Shown here one piece after another: positions 17,822-26,076 of a DNA stretch of 45,892 nt; the first letter of the stretch is position 1, and each line of letters starts with the position of its first letter. The DNA lies in NCBI GenBank assembly GCA_949300515.1, contig CASGEP010000011.1, positions 1-45,892 of the forward strand. The letters run 5' to 3'. The position numbers were made by a program, and so were the translations under genes. Under the pieces are notes generated by a model that saw only the letters and a program-made list of their open reading frames with translations, ran no database searches and was not told where the DNA came from. Origin of the DNA: an uncultured bacterium (GTDB lineage Bacteria > Cyanobacteriota > Vampirovibrionia > Gastranaerophilales > Gastranaerophilaceae).

Positions 17822-18394
17822 TTACACCTCTCCTTCCCCGTCCTCTTTGTCGCCGAGTTTTGACATAAACTTGTCTAATTTCTCCATAGTCATATTTGTA
17901 AGCGGCGCATCTACCAAAAAGTTTGTAAATATCATAATTGCAAGCCCCATAATGGAGCCTATGACGGAAGGTGTTCTTTTAATTGCATCAGACAGTTTAT
18001 CAGGCTCCAACCTCAGTGAATCAAAACCGTTTTTGAATTGTTTGTATATTTTTTGCTCATCAAGAATTTTGCCGCCGCTTCCCTTTTTGCTGAATTTGAG
18101 CTGTGTGGCTTTAATTGTTATGCTGCGCACCGCAAGACCTGTTGCCGTTCCTATGATTGCTTTTGCGGCACTTCTGAGTGCGGAAACTTTCCTTGTGTCT
18201 TTGTCGACATCTTTGTTTGCAAGGTCAATCGCGGGCTGGGCAATAAGCCCGAAGGTACCCAAAATTAACTTCTGGTGCACGCTTGAGAAATTATCGGCTT
18301 TTGCTAAAATGTTTTGCGCTTTTTCATCTAATGGTTTTAATTTTATCGCGCCAAAGTTTAATGTGTTGTTATTGCTTTCTACTTTTCTAATCAT
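17822..18394 (-). CDS. Unassigned membrane protein, first of a pair
   Basis: The 190-aa protein begins MIRKVESNNNTLNFGAIKLK and then has hydrophobic segments near 43-58, 75-92 and 145-166. It contains LANKDVDKDTRK and DAPLTNMTMEK, motifs that also occur, in the same order, in the downstream partner. The short N-terminal Asn-rich leader ending in NFGAI is a type of opening I recall in uncharacterised proteins of gut Vampirovibrionia, but that is memory only. The product is probably an inner-membrane protein. No family assignment. Confidence 0.6.
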   Translation of the reverse strand: MIRKVESNNNTLNFGAIKLKPLDEKAQNILAKADNFSSVHQKLILGTFGLIAQPAIDLANKDVDKDTRKVSALRSAAKAIIGTATGLAVRSITIKATQLKFSKKGSGGKILDEQKIYKQFKNGFDSLRLEPDKLSDAIKRTPSVIGSIMGLAIMIFTNFLVDAPLTNMTMEKLDKFMSKLGDKEDGEGEV

Positions 18395-18564
18395 ATGCTT
18401 ATTTCTTTAACCAAGTCTTTTAATGCAAAACATAAAAATAATTGCTACGAAAGTCCCAAATCTTAAAATAAGTTTAATAAATTGTTACAAAATTGGTGAT
18501 TTGTCATTAATGATTATTTGTTTTAAAATTGTATCACAATAGTTAAAAAAATGGAACATGTTTT

Positions 18565-20085
18565 ATGCGCAAGCCCTTTTTCTATGATATTACTTTAAGA
18601 GACGGTAATCAGTCGCTTAAAAAACCCTGGCAGCTCACTGAAAAGTGTCTTATTTTCGATAAGCTGCGAGAGTTAAATGTTCAGGCAGTAGAGGTCGGTT
18701 TTCCGGCTTCGTCGCATATGGATTTTGAAGCGTGTAAAACACTTGCGGATATGGCATGGGATAATCTGGTAATATCCGCGCTTGCAAGAACCGTTCAAAA
18801 AGACATTGACAGTGCGATTATGGCAATCGGGCATGCTCAGGTGCCAAGAGTACATGTTTTTCTGACTCTGAGCCCGTTTCATATGAAATATGTATTAAAT
18901 AAAGAGCCGAATTACTGTGCAAATAAAGCAATTGAGGCCGTTAAGTATGCTTTTGACAGTATTAAAAAAGTGAATAAAAACGCGCAAATTCAGTTTAGCG
19001 TGGAGCACTTCGGGGATTGTGCGCACAATATTGATTTTGTTATAGATACTTTGAAGGAGATAGTTAAAGCGGGAGCTACGACGATTAATTTGCCAAACAC
19101 GGTAGAGCGCACGCGCCCGAGAGTATTTATAGAACTTGTAGAGAAGGTAATTAACGCTTTGCCGGACGATGTTATTATTTCCATGCACAATCATAATGAT
19201 CTCGGTATGGCGTGTGCAACAACGGTTGAGGGTTATTTTAGCGGGGTTACCCAGCTTGAATGCTGTCTGAACGGGCTTGGAGAGCGCGCAGGCAATACCG
19301 ACTTTGCTCAGGTTGCAGTTGCCCTTCATAATAACGGTGTTGATGTGCCGATTAATCTTGATAAAATTTATGAAACGGCAATTACCGTTTCTCAAATGTC
19401 AAGAGTGCCGATATATGAAAAAGCCCCGCTGGTTGGTCCTGAGGCGCTTGCGCACAGGAGCGGAATACATCAGGACGGCGCAATAAAAACAAAAGATATG
19501 GATTTTGGCGCATACAGACCCATAAGACCTTCGCTTATCGGGCGGGATGATGATGAAAAAATCGGATTTACTTCACAGTCAGGAAAGTCTGCCGTGTACG
19601 AAATTATTAACAATGCGGGCTACCCGATTACGCTTGATGAGGCTGTACGGCTTACACCCTTAGTTAAAGAAATATCGGAACAAAAAGGCGAGCTGTGTGC
19701 GGATGAGATTTTAAATGTTTACTTTGACAAAATACTTGATATCAAGGGGCAGTTTGAGCTTATCTCGTTCAGGCATGAGAGTGCGGACAAATTTAAACTT
19801 GAATTTAAGTTCAACAATGAATATACGGAGAGCTTCGGGCATGGAAACGGTCCGCTCGACGCGTGTCTTGATGCTCTTAAAAATGCGGGCTTTGAACGAA
19901 AACTTACTTTTTATAAGCAGTATGCGCTTGATGAGGATAAATTCGGCTCGGGCGCAAGCGCTATGAGTGTCATAAATCTGATAGGCGACAGCGGCGAGGA
20001 GATTATAGGCAGAGCAATAGATAAAAATACTGCAAAGGCAAACGTCAAAGCAATATTTAATGCTCTGAATCAGATTTACAAGTAA
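18565..20085 (+). CDS. leuA: 2-isopropylmalate synthase-like enzyme (LeuA)
   Basis: The 506-aa protein has the HMGL TIM barrel (about 1-265) with DITLRDGNQS (Asp8, Arg12), VEVGFPASSHMDFEA, HVFLTLSPFHM and the metal-binding HNHND. CLNGLGERAGNTD follows, then LAHRSGIHQDGAIK, and a LeuA-type C-terminal allosteric domain (about 385-506) with FGHGNGPLDACL and GSGASAM. It would condense 2-ketoisovalerate with acetyl-CoA to start leucine synthesis; citramalate synthase is possible. RDGNQS replaces the more common RDGEQ. It stands alone, with no other leu gene nearby, and ends two bases from the convergent aldolase-like gene. Confidence 0.88.
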   Translation: MRKPFFYDITLRDGNQSLKKPWQLTEKCLIFDKLRELNVQAVEVGFPASSHMDFEACKTLADMAWDNLVISALARTVQKDIDSAIMAIGHAQVPRVHVFLTLSPFHMKYVLNKEPNYCANKAIEAVKYAFDSIKKVNKNAQIQFSVEHFGDCAHNIDFVIDTLKEIVKAGATTINLPNTVERTRPRVFIELVEKVINALPDDVIISMHNHNDLGMACATTVEGYFSGVTQLECCLNGLGERAGNTDFAQVAVALHNNGVDVPINLDKIYETAITVSQMSRVPIYEKAPLVGPEALAHRSGIHQDGAIKTKDMDFGAYRPIRPSLIGRDDDEKIGFTSQSGKSAVYEIINNAGYPITLDEAVRLTPLVKEISEQKGELCADEILNVYFDKILDIKGQFELISFRHESADKFKLEFKFNNEYTESFGHGNGPLDACLDALKNAGFERKLTFYKQYALDEDKFGSGASAMSVINLIGDSGEEIIGRAIDKNTAKANVKAIFNALNQIYK

Positions 20086-20087
20086 GC

Positions 20088-20687
20088 CTATCTTTTAGCC
20101 TGTTTTACGGCTTCTTTAACGCTGCTTACAATTTCGTCATATTTTTTATTTAAGTAAAGCGATCTTCCCATACCGACAGCACATGCGCCTGCTTCCAGCA
20201 GCTCTTTTATATTTTCGATTTGTACGCTTCCGCAGGGCATAACATTTAAAAAGCTCATGGGTCTGAGTAAATCTTCGATGTATGTGGCGCCGCCGAGGTC
20301 TTTTACGGGAAATATTTTGATAATCGGCACTCTGGCTTTCCAGGCACTGTAGGCTTCATTTGGTGTTGTGGCGCTCATTATAAGCGGAACTTTGCTGCTG
20401 TAGGATACTTTTGCAAGCCCCATTTGTAATATCGGTGATACAAGCAACTTTGCGCCTGCTAAAATCCCTTTATGCGCCTGTGCTGATGTAATAATTCCGC
20501 CCTGTGCAACGTAAACTCCCTTAAGTGCGGCTACTTTTTCAATGGCTTCAATTGTAGAGTTAATCTCGATTACTTTTATGCCGCCTTCAAGGTAAGCCTG
20601 TGCGACATGCAGGGCTATGTCGGGATTATCCTCCCTTATTATGCCGTAAATTCTTGAGCTTAAAATTTCTTTTATTGCTTCACTCAT
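20088..20687 (-). CDS. KDPG/KHG aldolase family protein, divergent
   Basis: The 199-aa class I aldolase homologue keeps the Schiff-base lysine (IIKIFPVKDLGG, Lys124) and the general base (VIEIN, Glu41), along with AQGGIITSAQ and the phosphate-site region MPCGSV. It differs from typical Eda at two spots: the TLRT arginine is not present after Glu41, and PTGG is PCGS. It may thus cleave a different 2-keto-3-deoxy acid phosphate. No edd, kdgK or uronate gene is near. It overlaps the preceding small gene by four bases (ATGA), so the pair is translationally coupled. Confidence 0.8.
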   Translation of the reverse strand: MSEAIKEILSSRIYGIIREDNPDIALHVAQAYLEGGIKVIEINSTIEAIEKVAALKGVYVAQGGIITSAQAHKGILAGAKLLVSPILQMGLAKVSYSSKVPLIMSATTPNEAYSAWKARVPIIKIFPVKDLGGATYIEDLLRPMSFLNVMPCGSVQIENIKELLEAGACAVGMGRSLYLNKKYDEIVSSVKEAVKQAKR

Positions 20688-20986
20688 CTTGTTGTATAGA
20701 CCTTATCCGCTGATGTGTCGTGTTTTACTTTTACATTCATATTATGAAGTGCCAAATTTAAAATCATTTTCTTTGTTTCGGCATCTTTCACAAGCCAGTT
20801 AATTTTTTTCTCCGGATGTTTAATATATAGTTCCGTCGAGTATTTAACCGCTGTCCTTGCGGCATCTAAAAGATTTAGTCTGCTGATGTCCGCTTCCAGT
20901 TCTTTATTTTTCGGGGAATTTATAATGAAAGCTTCTATATTTTGTGTTTTTGGGGATTTAATTTCTTTAATCTTAAAAATATTCAT
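20684..20986 (-). CDS. Unassigned 100-aa protein coupled to the aldolase
   Basis: This basic, helical, signal-less protein starts MNIFKIKEIKS and has a segment resembling a short-chain domain (LNLLDAARTAVKYSTELY near 38-55). It contains WLVKDAETKKMILNLAL and ends with a Lys/Arg-rich strand. I do not recognise a family. The four-base overlap with the aldolase-like gene indicates a shared operon, so an accessory role is plausible. It is divergent from kdsD. Confidence 0.6.
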   Translation of the reverse strand: MNIFKIKEIKSPKTQNIEAFIINSPKNKELEADISRLNLLDAARTAVKYSTELYIKHPEKKINWLVKDAETKKMILNLALHNMNVKVKHDTSADKVYTTR

Positions 20987-21029
20987 TTTATTCTTTTTTA
21001 ACTGTCTATACTTTATATTTCGGTGATAT

Positions 21030-21047
21030 TTTGCAAATTTTTACAAA
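21030..21047 (+). promoter_or_regulatory. HLR1-like direct repeat upstream of kdsD, one mismatch
   Basis: TTTGCAAA-TT-TTTACAAA follows the HLR1 spacing (half-sites 10 bases apart). It departs from the consensus at one base (G for A in the first half). It ends just upstream of the predicted kdsD -35 region, the position of a class II activator. Confidence 0.35.
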
Positions 21048-21055
21048 AAGTTTTT

Positions 21056-21081
21056 AATTATACATCTTTTGGTGTATAATT
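21056..21081 (+). promoter_or_regulatory. kdsD promoter -10 box inside a 9-bp inverted repeat
   Basis: TATAAT at 21075-21080 is the likely -10 box. It lies within the right arm of a perfect inverted repeat, AATTATACA (21056-21064) and TGTATAATT (21073-21081), with an 8-base centre. The arrangement could be a repressor operator, though a palindrome built around an AT-rich -10 box can arise by chance. Confidence 0.4.
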
Positions 21082-21112
21082 TTGTCTGGTATTGTTGGTA
21101 TGAGGCTTATCT

Positions 21113-22102
21113 ATGCAAAGTTCGGCTACGCTAAATTCTCTTAATTTAATTGACAGTGCAAAAGAAGTTTTTGACATTGAAGCAAATTCCGTTTTAAAAC
21201 TCAAAGAGCGCCTTGGTGATTCTTTTGTTAAAGCTGTTGATATAATTTATGCTTCAAAAGGCAAGGTTGTAGTTACCGGCATGGGTAAGTCGGGGTTAAT
21301 CGGGCGAAAAATTGCCTCAACACTTTGCTCTACGGGTACACCCGCTGTTTTTTTACACCCTGCCGAGTCAACACACGGCGACAGCGGAATAATTTCCAGA
21401 AATGACGTTGTTATAGCGATTTCAAACAGCGGCGAAACAAGCGAACTGTTAAATCTTCTCCCGCTGATATTGAGGTTTGGCGTTCCTCTGATAGGCGTCA
21501 CGGGCGGGCTGAATTCCACGCTTGCACAGAAAAGTGATGTTGTTTTGGATATTTCGGTCGAAAAAGAAGCATGCCCGCTTAACAAAGCCCCGACCGCAAG
21601 TACAACCGCCACCCTCGCAATGGGGGATGCCATTGCGGTTTGCCTGCTTAAAAAACGCGGCTTTTCATATGAAGATTTTCTGCTCTATCATCCCTCGGGC
21701 TCTCTTGGCAAGGGAATTTTATACAGAGTTGATGAACTTATGGTTAAGGGGGATAAGCTCCCGCTGATATCTCAGGATGTGAGTTTTGAAGATGCAATTG
21801 TCTTTATCAGCGAGAAGCGCTTGGGAACGGCGCTTTTGATTGATAAAAACTCAAAGCTGCAGGGTGTTTTAACCGACGGCGACATAAGAAGGGCTGTAAT
21901 AAAGCATCCCGATGTAAGCCGTTTGATGGTCAAGGATGTAATGACAAAAAACCCGAAAACTATTTGTGCGGATGAGCTTTGTGCAAAGGCGCTTGCCATT
22001 ATGGAAAAATATTCAATAACTTCACTTGCCGTTGTGGATGAAAACAATGTGCCAATCGGGCTTTTGCACATCCATGATTTGCTTCGTGCAGGAGTTGCGT
22101 AA
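21113..22102 (+). CDS. kdsD: Arabinose-5-phosphate isomerase (KdsD/KpsF type)
   Basis: The 329-aa enzyme converts ribulose-5-phosphate to arabinose-5-phosphate, the first step to Kdo. The SIS domain (about 30-190) has GMGKSGLIGRKIASTLCSTG, HPAESTHGDSG and SNSGETSELL. Two CBS domains follow (about 205-329) with LTDGDIRRA and the closing HIHDLLRAG. Length and domain order are standard. It lies three bases upstream of kdsC, forming a Kdo-precursor operon that implies lipopolysaccharide in the outer membrane. Confidence 0.95.
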   Translation: MQSSATLNSLNLIDSAKEVFDIEANSVLKLKERLGDSFVKAVDIIYASKGKVVVTGMGKSGLIGRKIASTLCSTGTPAVFLHPAESTHGDSGIISRNDVVIAISNSGETSELLNLLPLILRFGVPLIGVTGGLNSTLAQKSDVVLDISVEKEACPLNKAPTASTTATLAMGDAIAVCLLKKRGFSYEDFLLYHPSGSLGKGILYRVDELMVKGDKLPLISQDVSFEDAIVFISEKRLGTALLIDKNSKLQGVLTDGDIRRAVIKHPDVSRLMVKDVMTKNPKTICADELCAKALAIMEKYSITSLAVVDENNVPIGLLHIHDLLRAGVA

Positions 22103-22105
22103 GTT

Positions 22106-22642
22106 ATGTATGATTCTTTGGATATAAAATTAAAAGCTTCCAAAATAAAACTTGCTGCCTTTGATGTCGACGGAGTTATGACTGACGGCTCACTTATCTA
22201 TCTGCCTGACGGTACCGAGGCAAAGGCTTTTAGTGCAAAAGACGGACTGGGTCTTAGTATGCTGGCTTGTGCAGGTATTAAAACCGCAATAATAACGGCA
22301 AAAGACTCAAATGTCGTGTCAGAGCGCGCAAAGGCGCTTAACTTTACCAGAGTGTTTTTAAATCAAAAAAATAAAATTTTAGCGCTCGATTCGCTCTGCA
22401 GCGAGTTTTCGCTGACTTACGACGAAATTTTATATATGGGCGATGATTTACCCGATATTGATGTGCTTATGGTGGCGGGGCTTTCCGCTTGCCCGTGCGA
22501 TGCCGTTGAGCAGGTGAAGGACATTTGCGACATTGTCACAAATAACGCGGGCGGCAAAGGAAGTGTCAGAGAAATTTGTGACTTTTTGTTAAAAGTTAAA
22601 GGAATTTCTTTTGAAAATCTGAGAAAACCCCATAAACAGTAG
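22106..22642 (+). CDS. kdsC: 3-deoxy-D-manno-octulosonate 8-phosphate phosphatase
   Basis: The 178-aa HAD-superfamily C0-type phosphatase removes phosphate from Kdo-8-phosphate. FDVDGVMTDG contains the nucleophile Asp20 and acid/base Asp22. FSAKDGLG, the KDS motif II region and YMGDDLPDIDVL (Asp113, Asp114) complete the active site, and GGKGSVREICD is the conserved end. It is translated three bases after kdsD. A related use would be sialic or other nonulosonate phosphatases, but the pairing favours KdsC. Confidence 0.95.
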   Translation: MYDSLDIKLKASKIKLAAFDVDGVMTDGSLIYLPDGTEAKAFSAKDGLGLSMLACAGIKTAIITAKDSNVVSERAKALNFTRVFLNQKNKILALDSLCSEFSLTYDEILYMGDDLPDIDVLMVAGLSACPCDAVEQVKDICDIVTNNAGGKGSVREICDFLLKVKGISFENLRKPHKQ

Positions 22643-22655
22643 CTTTTACACTGTT

Positions 22656-22673
22656 GTTACAAACGTTTACAAA
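22656..22673 (+). promoter_or_regulatory. Perfect HLR1-type direct repeat upstream of a small gene
   Basis: GTTACAAA-CG-TTTACAAA meets every specified position of (G/T)TTACAWW-NN-(G/T)TTACAWW. A third, imperfect half-site (TTTACACT, 22645-22652) lies 11 bases upstream. The element sits 13 bases after kdsC and 60 to 75 bases before the start of the small gene at 22733/22748. Confidence 0.55.
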
Positions 22674-22732
22674 ATCGACTTTTTTGTCAATATTTTTTTC
22701 TTTTACGACTTTATTAATATAACAATAGTTAG

Positions 22733-22951
22733 ATGAGAGAATTAGAGATGACAGAGATTGAACTAAACACAATTTTTAACATCGTGTGCGATCCCGAAAA
22801 AAACGTCTACGTATTGGACAGCCTAAAGAAGGTACAGGAAGTACAAAGAATTGCAAGAGTATTTAACATTGCAAAAGAGCAGCACTCAACCTCCAAACAA
22901 ATTTCGGCGCGTGCTCTGGCTGCATTTAAAATGCTTGTAAGCAACAACTAA
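22733..22951 (+). CDS. Unassigned small helical protein
   Basis: The frame encodes 72 aa from ATG 22733, or 67 aa from an in-frame ATG at 22748; neither has a strong Shine-Dalgarno. The product, ELNTIFNIVCDPEKNVYVLD then a mostly helical, charged region ending ALAAFKMLVSNN, has no signal peptide or membrane segment. I recognise no family. A perfect HLR1-type element precedes it, and a TATAAC box lies nine bases upstream of the first ATG. Its stop overlaps the stop of the convergent gene by four bases. Confidence 0.6.
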   Translation: MRELEMTEIELNTIFNIVCDPEKNVYVLDSLKKVQEVQRIARVFNIAKEQHSTSKQISARALAAFKMLVSNN

Positions 22952-24276
22952 GGGGATGTTTTCAGACAGTTTTTGAAGTCAATATAAAGTTCTTCAAGAA
23001 TTTGTGACAGTTTTTGGAAATTCAGCTGTATAAAGTCAACCACAACGGTATTTGTATTCTTTGTAACATCATTTTTTGTGACAAGGGTGTCAATTTTTAC
23101 CTTGTAAAGTCCGCCGTATGTAATTGTAAGCGAAGCACGGACATTGTCTTTAGACACTACAAATCTTGTGTTTTCAACTGCAGCTATGTATTTTATGGAA
23201 ACGTCTTTTATTTTTGAGCTTATATGATTTTGATATTTTTCAAAAACAGGTTCAAATACTATTTTGCACTTTTGTCTGTATGCCTGTCTGTGCAGTTTTG
23301 ATGTTTTTTCTTCGCTTACTTCAATTTCTTTTTGCGCAGTTTTTTGGGAGTCCGCTTTTTTCTCGGGTTCCTGAATTTGTTGTTTTGCAAGGTTTATACC
23401 CGCGTTGGGGTCTTTTGAATAAGTGCTTGATGCAACAATCAGAGCATTTGTTTCTTCTTTCGCTTTGCCGAGCGCCTGCGAGAGAAATTCTTTGAGCAAG
23501 TCGAAACTTTCTTCTCTTACCTCTATAACGGAAGCATTTGCGCCGCAATCGACCCCGAGGTTTGTATTTATTCTTTCAAAAATCGGGTAGACTCCGTTGA
23601 GTTTTGTTTTCGGTAAAAATACGTAAAACTCATCAACGTCTTTGATTGCAATTGTGTCGTTTACCCTTATGGACTTGTTTATTACATCCAAAAATTCTTT
23701 AGGGTTTTTGTATCCCGGGTATTTTGAATCAGGCGTAATAAGCATAAGGCAAGCGTTTGTTTTGTATTTTTTAATGCGGTTCAATTCGACTTTTAAAAAT
23801 TCTTCACAGTATTTCTGGGTATACACACCGGTGTCGGGCTGAATAATTCCCAAACTTTTCATAAATTCCTGTCTAATTTGACTGTTTGTAGAAATTTCTT
23901 CTTTTTGTATGCACCATATTGTCCTTATTAACAATTCATGGTCATATATGGGGCTTTTTATTATGTCCGTAACGCCGGAATCAAACGCATCTATTACCGT
24001 TTCCCTGCTGCACTGTTCGTCAATAAACAGTATGGGAGTCTGGGAAAAAATATTGAGTTTTCTTATTTCTTTTGTAAGTTTTATAGCATCGGGATCATTT
24101 TTGTCACAATGCAGCATAATTACGTTTGGAAGTGCGGTTGTCAAAAAATTTATTGCATTATCAAGTTTGCAGCTGGTTACTTTATCTAAATCTCTTAAAA
24201 GCACAAGCTTTGAACTTACCTGTTCAATAAGTCTTTCGCTGTTGCTTATTACTGTTATTGTATTTGCAAGCCCCAT
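22948..24276 (-). CDS. Degenerate receiver plus degenerate GGDEF-domain protein
   Basis: The 442-aa cytoplasmic protein has a receiver-like domain (about 5-122) in which the phospho-acceptor position is His56 (IMLHCDKND) while Lys107 (DIIKSPI) is kept. A GGDEF-like domain follows (about 147-245: DTGVYTQKYCEEFLKVE, LMLITPD, then KDVDEFYVFLPKT where GGDEF would be). Gly-Gly is lost, so cyclase activity is unlikely. A linker rich in Lys/Glu/Gln (about 290-325) leads to a C-terminal domain of about 110 residues that I do not recognise. It may be a binding or scaffold protein derived from a diguanylate cyclase regulator. AAAGGAG precedes the ATG. The signal input and output are unknown. Confidence 0.75.
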   Translation of the reverse strand: MGLANTITVISNSERLIEQVSSKLVLLRDLDKVTSCKLDNAINFLTTALPNVIMLHCDKNDPDAIKLTKEIRKLNIFSQTPILFIDEQCSRETVIDAFDSGVTDIIKSPIYDHELLIRTIWCIQKEEISTNSQIRQEFMKSLGIIQPDTGVYTQKYCEEFLKVELNRIKKYKTNACLMLITPDSKYPGYKNPKEFLDVINKSIRVNDTIAIKDVDEFYVFLPKTKLNGVYPIFERINTNLGVDCGANASVIEVREESFDLLKEFLSQALGKAKEETNALIVASSTYSKDPNAGINLAKQQIQEPEKKADSQKTAQKEIEVSEEKTSKLHRQAYRQKCKIVFEPVFEKYQNHISSKIKDVSIKYIAAVENTRFVVSKDNVRASLTITYGGLYKVKIDTLVTKNDVTKNTNTVVVDFIQLNFQKLSQILEELYIDFKNCLKTSP

Positions 24277-24352
24277 TTAAGATATAACTCCTTTGAAAAT
24301 AATCTTACAATGAAAAATATTATTTTTCCACATTTTAATTTTTTTTAAAAAA

Positions 24353-24381
24353 ATGACAAAGTTAAAAAGTTTTGTTATGCT
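24353..24381 (+). promoter_or_regulatory. Promoter predicted to give a near-leaderless glycosyltransferase mRNA
   Basis: ATGACA (24353-24358) and TATGCT (24376-24381) have a 17-base spacer. The ATG at 24391 lies nine bases after the -10 box, so the leader would be only about three bases, and no Shine-Dalgarno exists. Confidence 0.45.
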
Positions 24382-24390
24382 TGTTCTGTT

Positions 24391-26076
24391 ATGAATAAAA
24401 ATAATACTGTAATTTATCTGATATTAATACTAATTTTGGGAATTTTACTCCGCCTTTGGAATATAGATAAGCCCGAGGGTATGTGGAACGATGAGTATCT
24501 CACGTGGTCTATTGCAAATTTGAAGTTTCCAACGGACTTTTTTAAAGGTGTGGCAAATAATTGCCATGCCCCGCTGCACTACTTCTATTTAAAAGGCTGG
24601 ATGTTTTTATTTAAAGATTCGGATGTGTCGCTGAGAGTGTCCTCCCTTGTGCCGGGTGTTATTTCTATTTTTACAATGTATCTTTGTGCAAAAGAATATC
24701 TGGTAAAAAAACACGGCGAACTGTGCTCTCTTGCTGCAGCATTTTTCACTGCCATAAGCGGATTTCTGATTTATTTTTCTCAGGAGGTAAGGATTTATTC
24801 ACTGACATTTTTGCTTACTTCCGTTGTTTTGTTCTATTCGCTCAAAGTCTTTAATAATCCCTCAAATAAAAATGTCTGGCTGCTGACACTTTTTTCCGTA
24901 CTTTTGATTTTTGAACATACCATAGGTTTTGTTTTTGTTTTGTTTAATTCCTGTGCCCTCATTGCTTTTATGCAGAGGAAGAAAAAAGAGAACAATATAA
25001 CAAATAATATAATAGCGGGAATTGTTCTGTGTCTGCCGCTTGTTCCGTTTTTGTACGGACTTTTTGCGCACCCGAGGTACTTTAGCCAGTGGTGGGCGCC
25101 GTTTAGCTGGTCAAAACTGTTGTTTTATTTTACGGATTTATTTTCGCCGGTGCTGAAAAATATTTCAAATGCCCCGCCGAGCTTTTTACAGCAGATTTTT
25201 GACAACGGTTCTTTAAATGTCGGATTTATAATTTTTGCGCTCGTGCCGGCATGTATCTGTTTAGGACTTATTATTAAAGCATTTCAAAACGGCAGACGGG
25301 TTAATTTGTACCTTTTGACGGTTTTTGCGGCGACGTTTTTAACGGTTTTAATTGCCGCACTGTTCGGTAAAATTGTTTTCCTTACGAAATATTTAATTGA
25401 ACTCTACCCTGTTTTAATTCTGCTGATTGCCGTCGGCTGGTCCACCATGGAGCTGAAGGGTTTTAAAATCGTCCTTGCTACTGCGTTTTCGGTTTTAACA
25501 CTTTTCTATATTGTTGTTTCCTACACTTCCCCCGTGAGACTTGTGAGAAACGAGGGGCAAAGACTTGTTGTCACGGCTCTAAAGGGTATGAATATAAAAA
25601 GCAGCGACAGGGTTTTGTATTTGTACTACCCGCCTTCAAGATTTGAAAAATATACAAAAGAGGACAATCTTTTTTTTTACGCTCATTCGATAGACAAATA
25701 TAATTTCCCGTATATTTTATACCCCGGAAAATCAGATACTTATGAGGCGTTTAAAAACGGAAAAGCTCTGTATCGCGATGTATTTTTGTCCGATACAAAT
25801 ACGAAAATGAGCAATTTTTTGAAGGATAATTACTATTCAAAAATGCAAAAAGGCGACAAGCTCTTTATTGTAGAGCTTAAAGAGGTATCTTTTTTTAATG
25901 ACAAATGGCTTAATAATGTAGTTTCTGATGACAGTGTTTATCAAAAAGTGCCGTTTTTGTATCTTGTAAGTTCGTACGCCAAAAACTACTCTCTGAAAGA
26001 GTCTAAAGCTTACCTTGATTACAAAGGACACTACAAAACGGGAAGCTGGATAATCTACATGTTTGAAAAGGTTTAG
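24391..26076 (+). CDS. GT39/PMT-type membrane glycosyltransferase
   Basis: The 561-aa protein has about ten membrane segments in its first 370 residues and a soluble C-terminal part of about 170. The first extracytoplasmic loop has MWNDEYLTW, the acidic-pair motif of PMT/ArnT-type (GT-C fold) enzymes, followed by [15 protein letters not shown]. Such enzymes move a sugar from a lipid-phosphate carrier to protein, lipid A or another lipid on the periplasmic side. The donor and acceptor cannot be told. The stop overlaps that of convergent clpP by four bases. Confidence 0.85.
   Translation: MNKNNTVIYLILILILGILLRLWNIDKPEGMWNDEYLTWSIANLKFPTDFFKGVANNCHAPLHYFYLKGWMFLFKDSDVSLRVSSLVPGVISIFTMYLCAKEYLVKKHGELCSLAAAFFTAISGFLIYFSQEVRIYSLTFLLTSVVLFYSLKVFNNPSNKNVWLLTLFSVLLIFEHTIGFVFVLFNSCALIAFMQRKKKENNITNNIIAGIVLCLPLVPFLYGLFAHPRYFSQWWAPFSWSKLLFYFTDLFSPVLKNISNAPPSFLQQIFDNGSLNVGFIIFALVPACICLGLIIKAFQNGRRVNLYLLTVFAATFLTVLIAALFGKIVFLTKYLIELYPVLILLIAVGWSTMELKGFKIVLATAFSVLTLFYIVVSYTSPVRLVRNEGQRLVVTALKGMNIKSSDRVLYLYYPPSRFEKYTKEDNLFFYAHSIDKYNFPYILYPGKSDTYEAFKNGKALYRDVFLSDTNTKMSNFLKDNYYSKMQKGDKLFIVELKEVSFFNDKWLNNVVSDDSVYQKVPFLYLVSSYAKNYSLKESKAYLDYKGHYKTGSWIIYMFEKV

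Noticed and set aside
17266-18394. A phage holin or toxin-antitoxin pair
   Set aside because: Sizes, several membrane segments and lack of lysin, antitoxin or phage genes do not support it.
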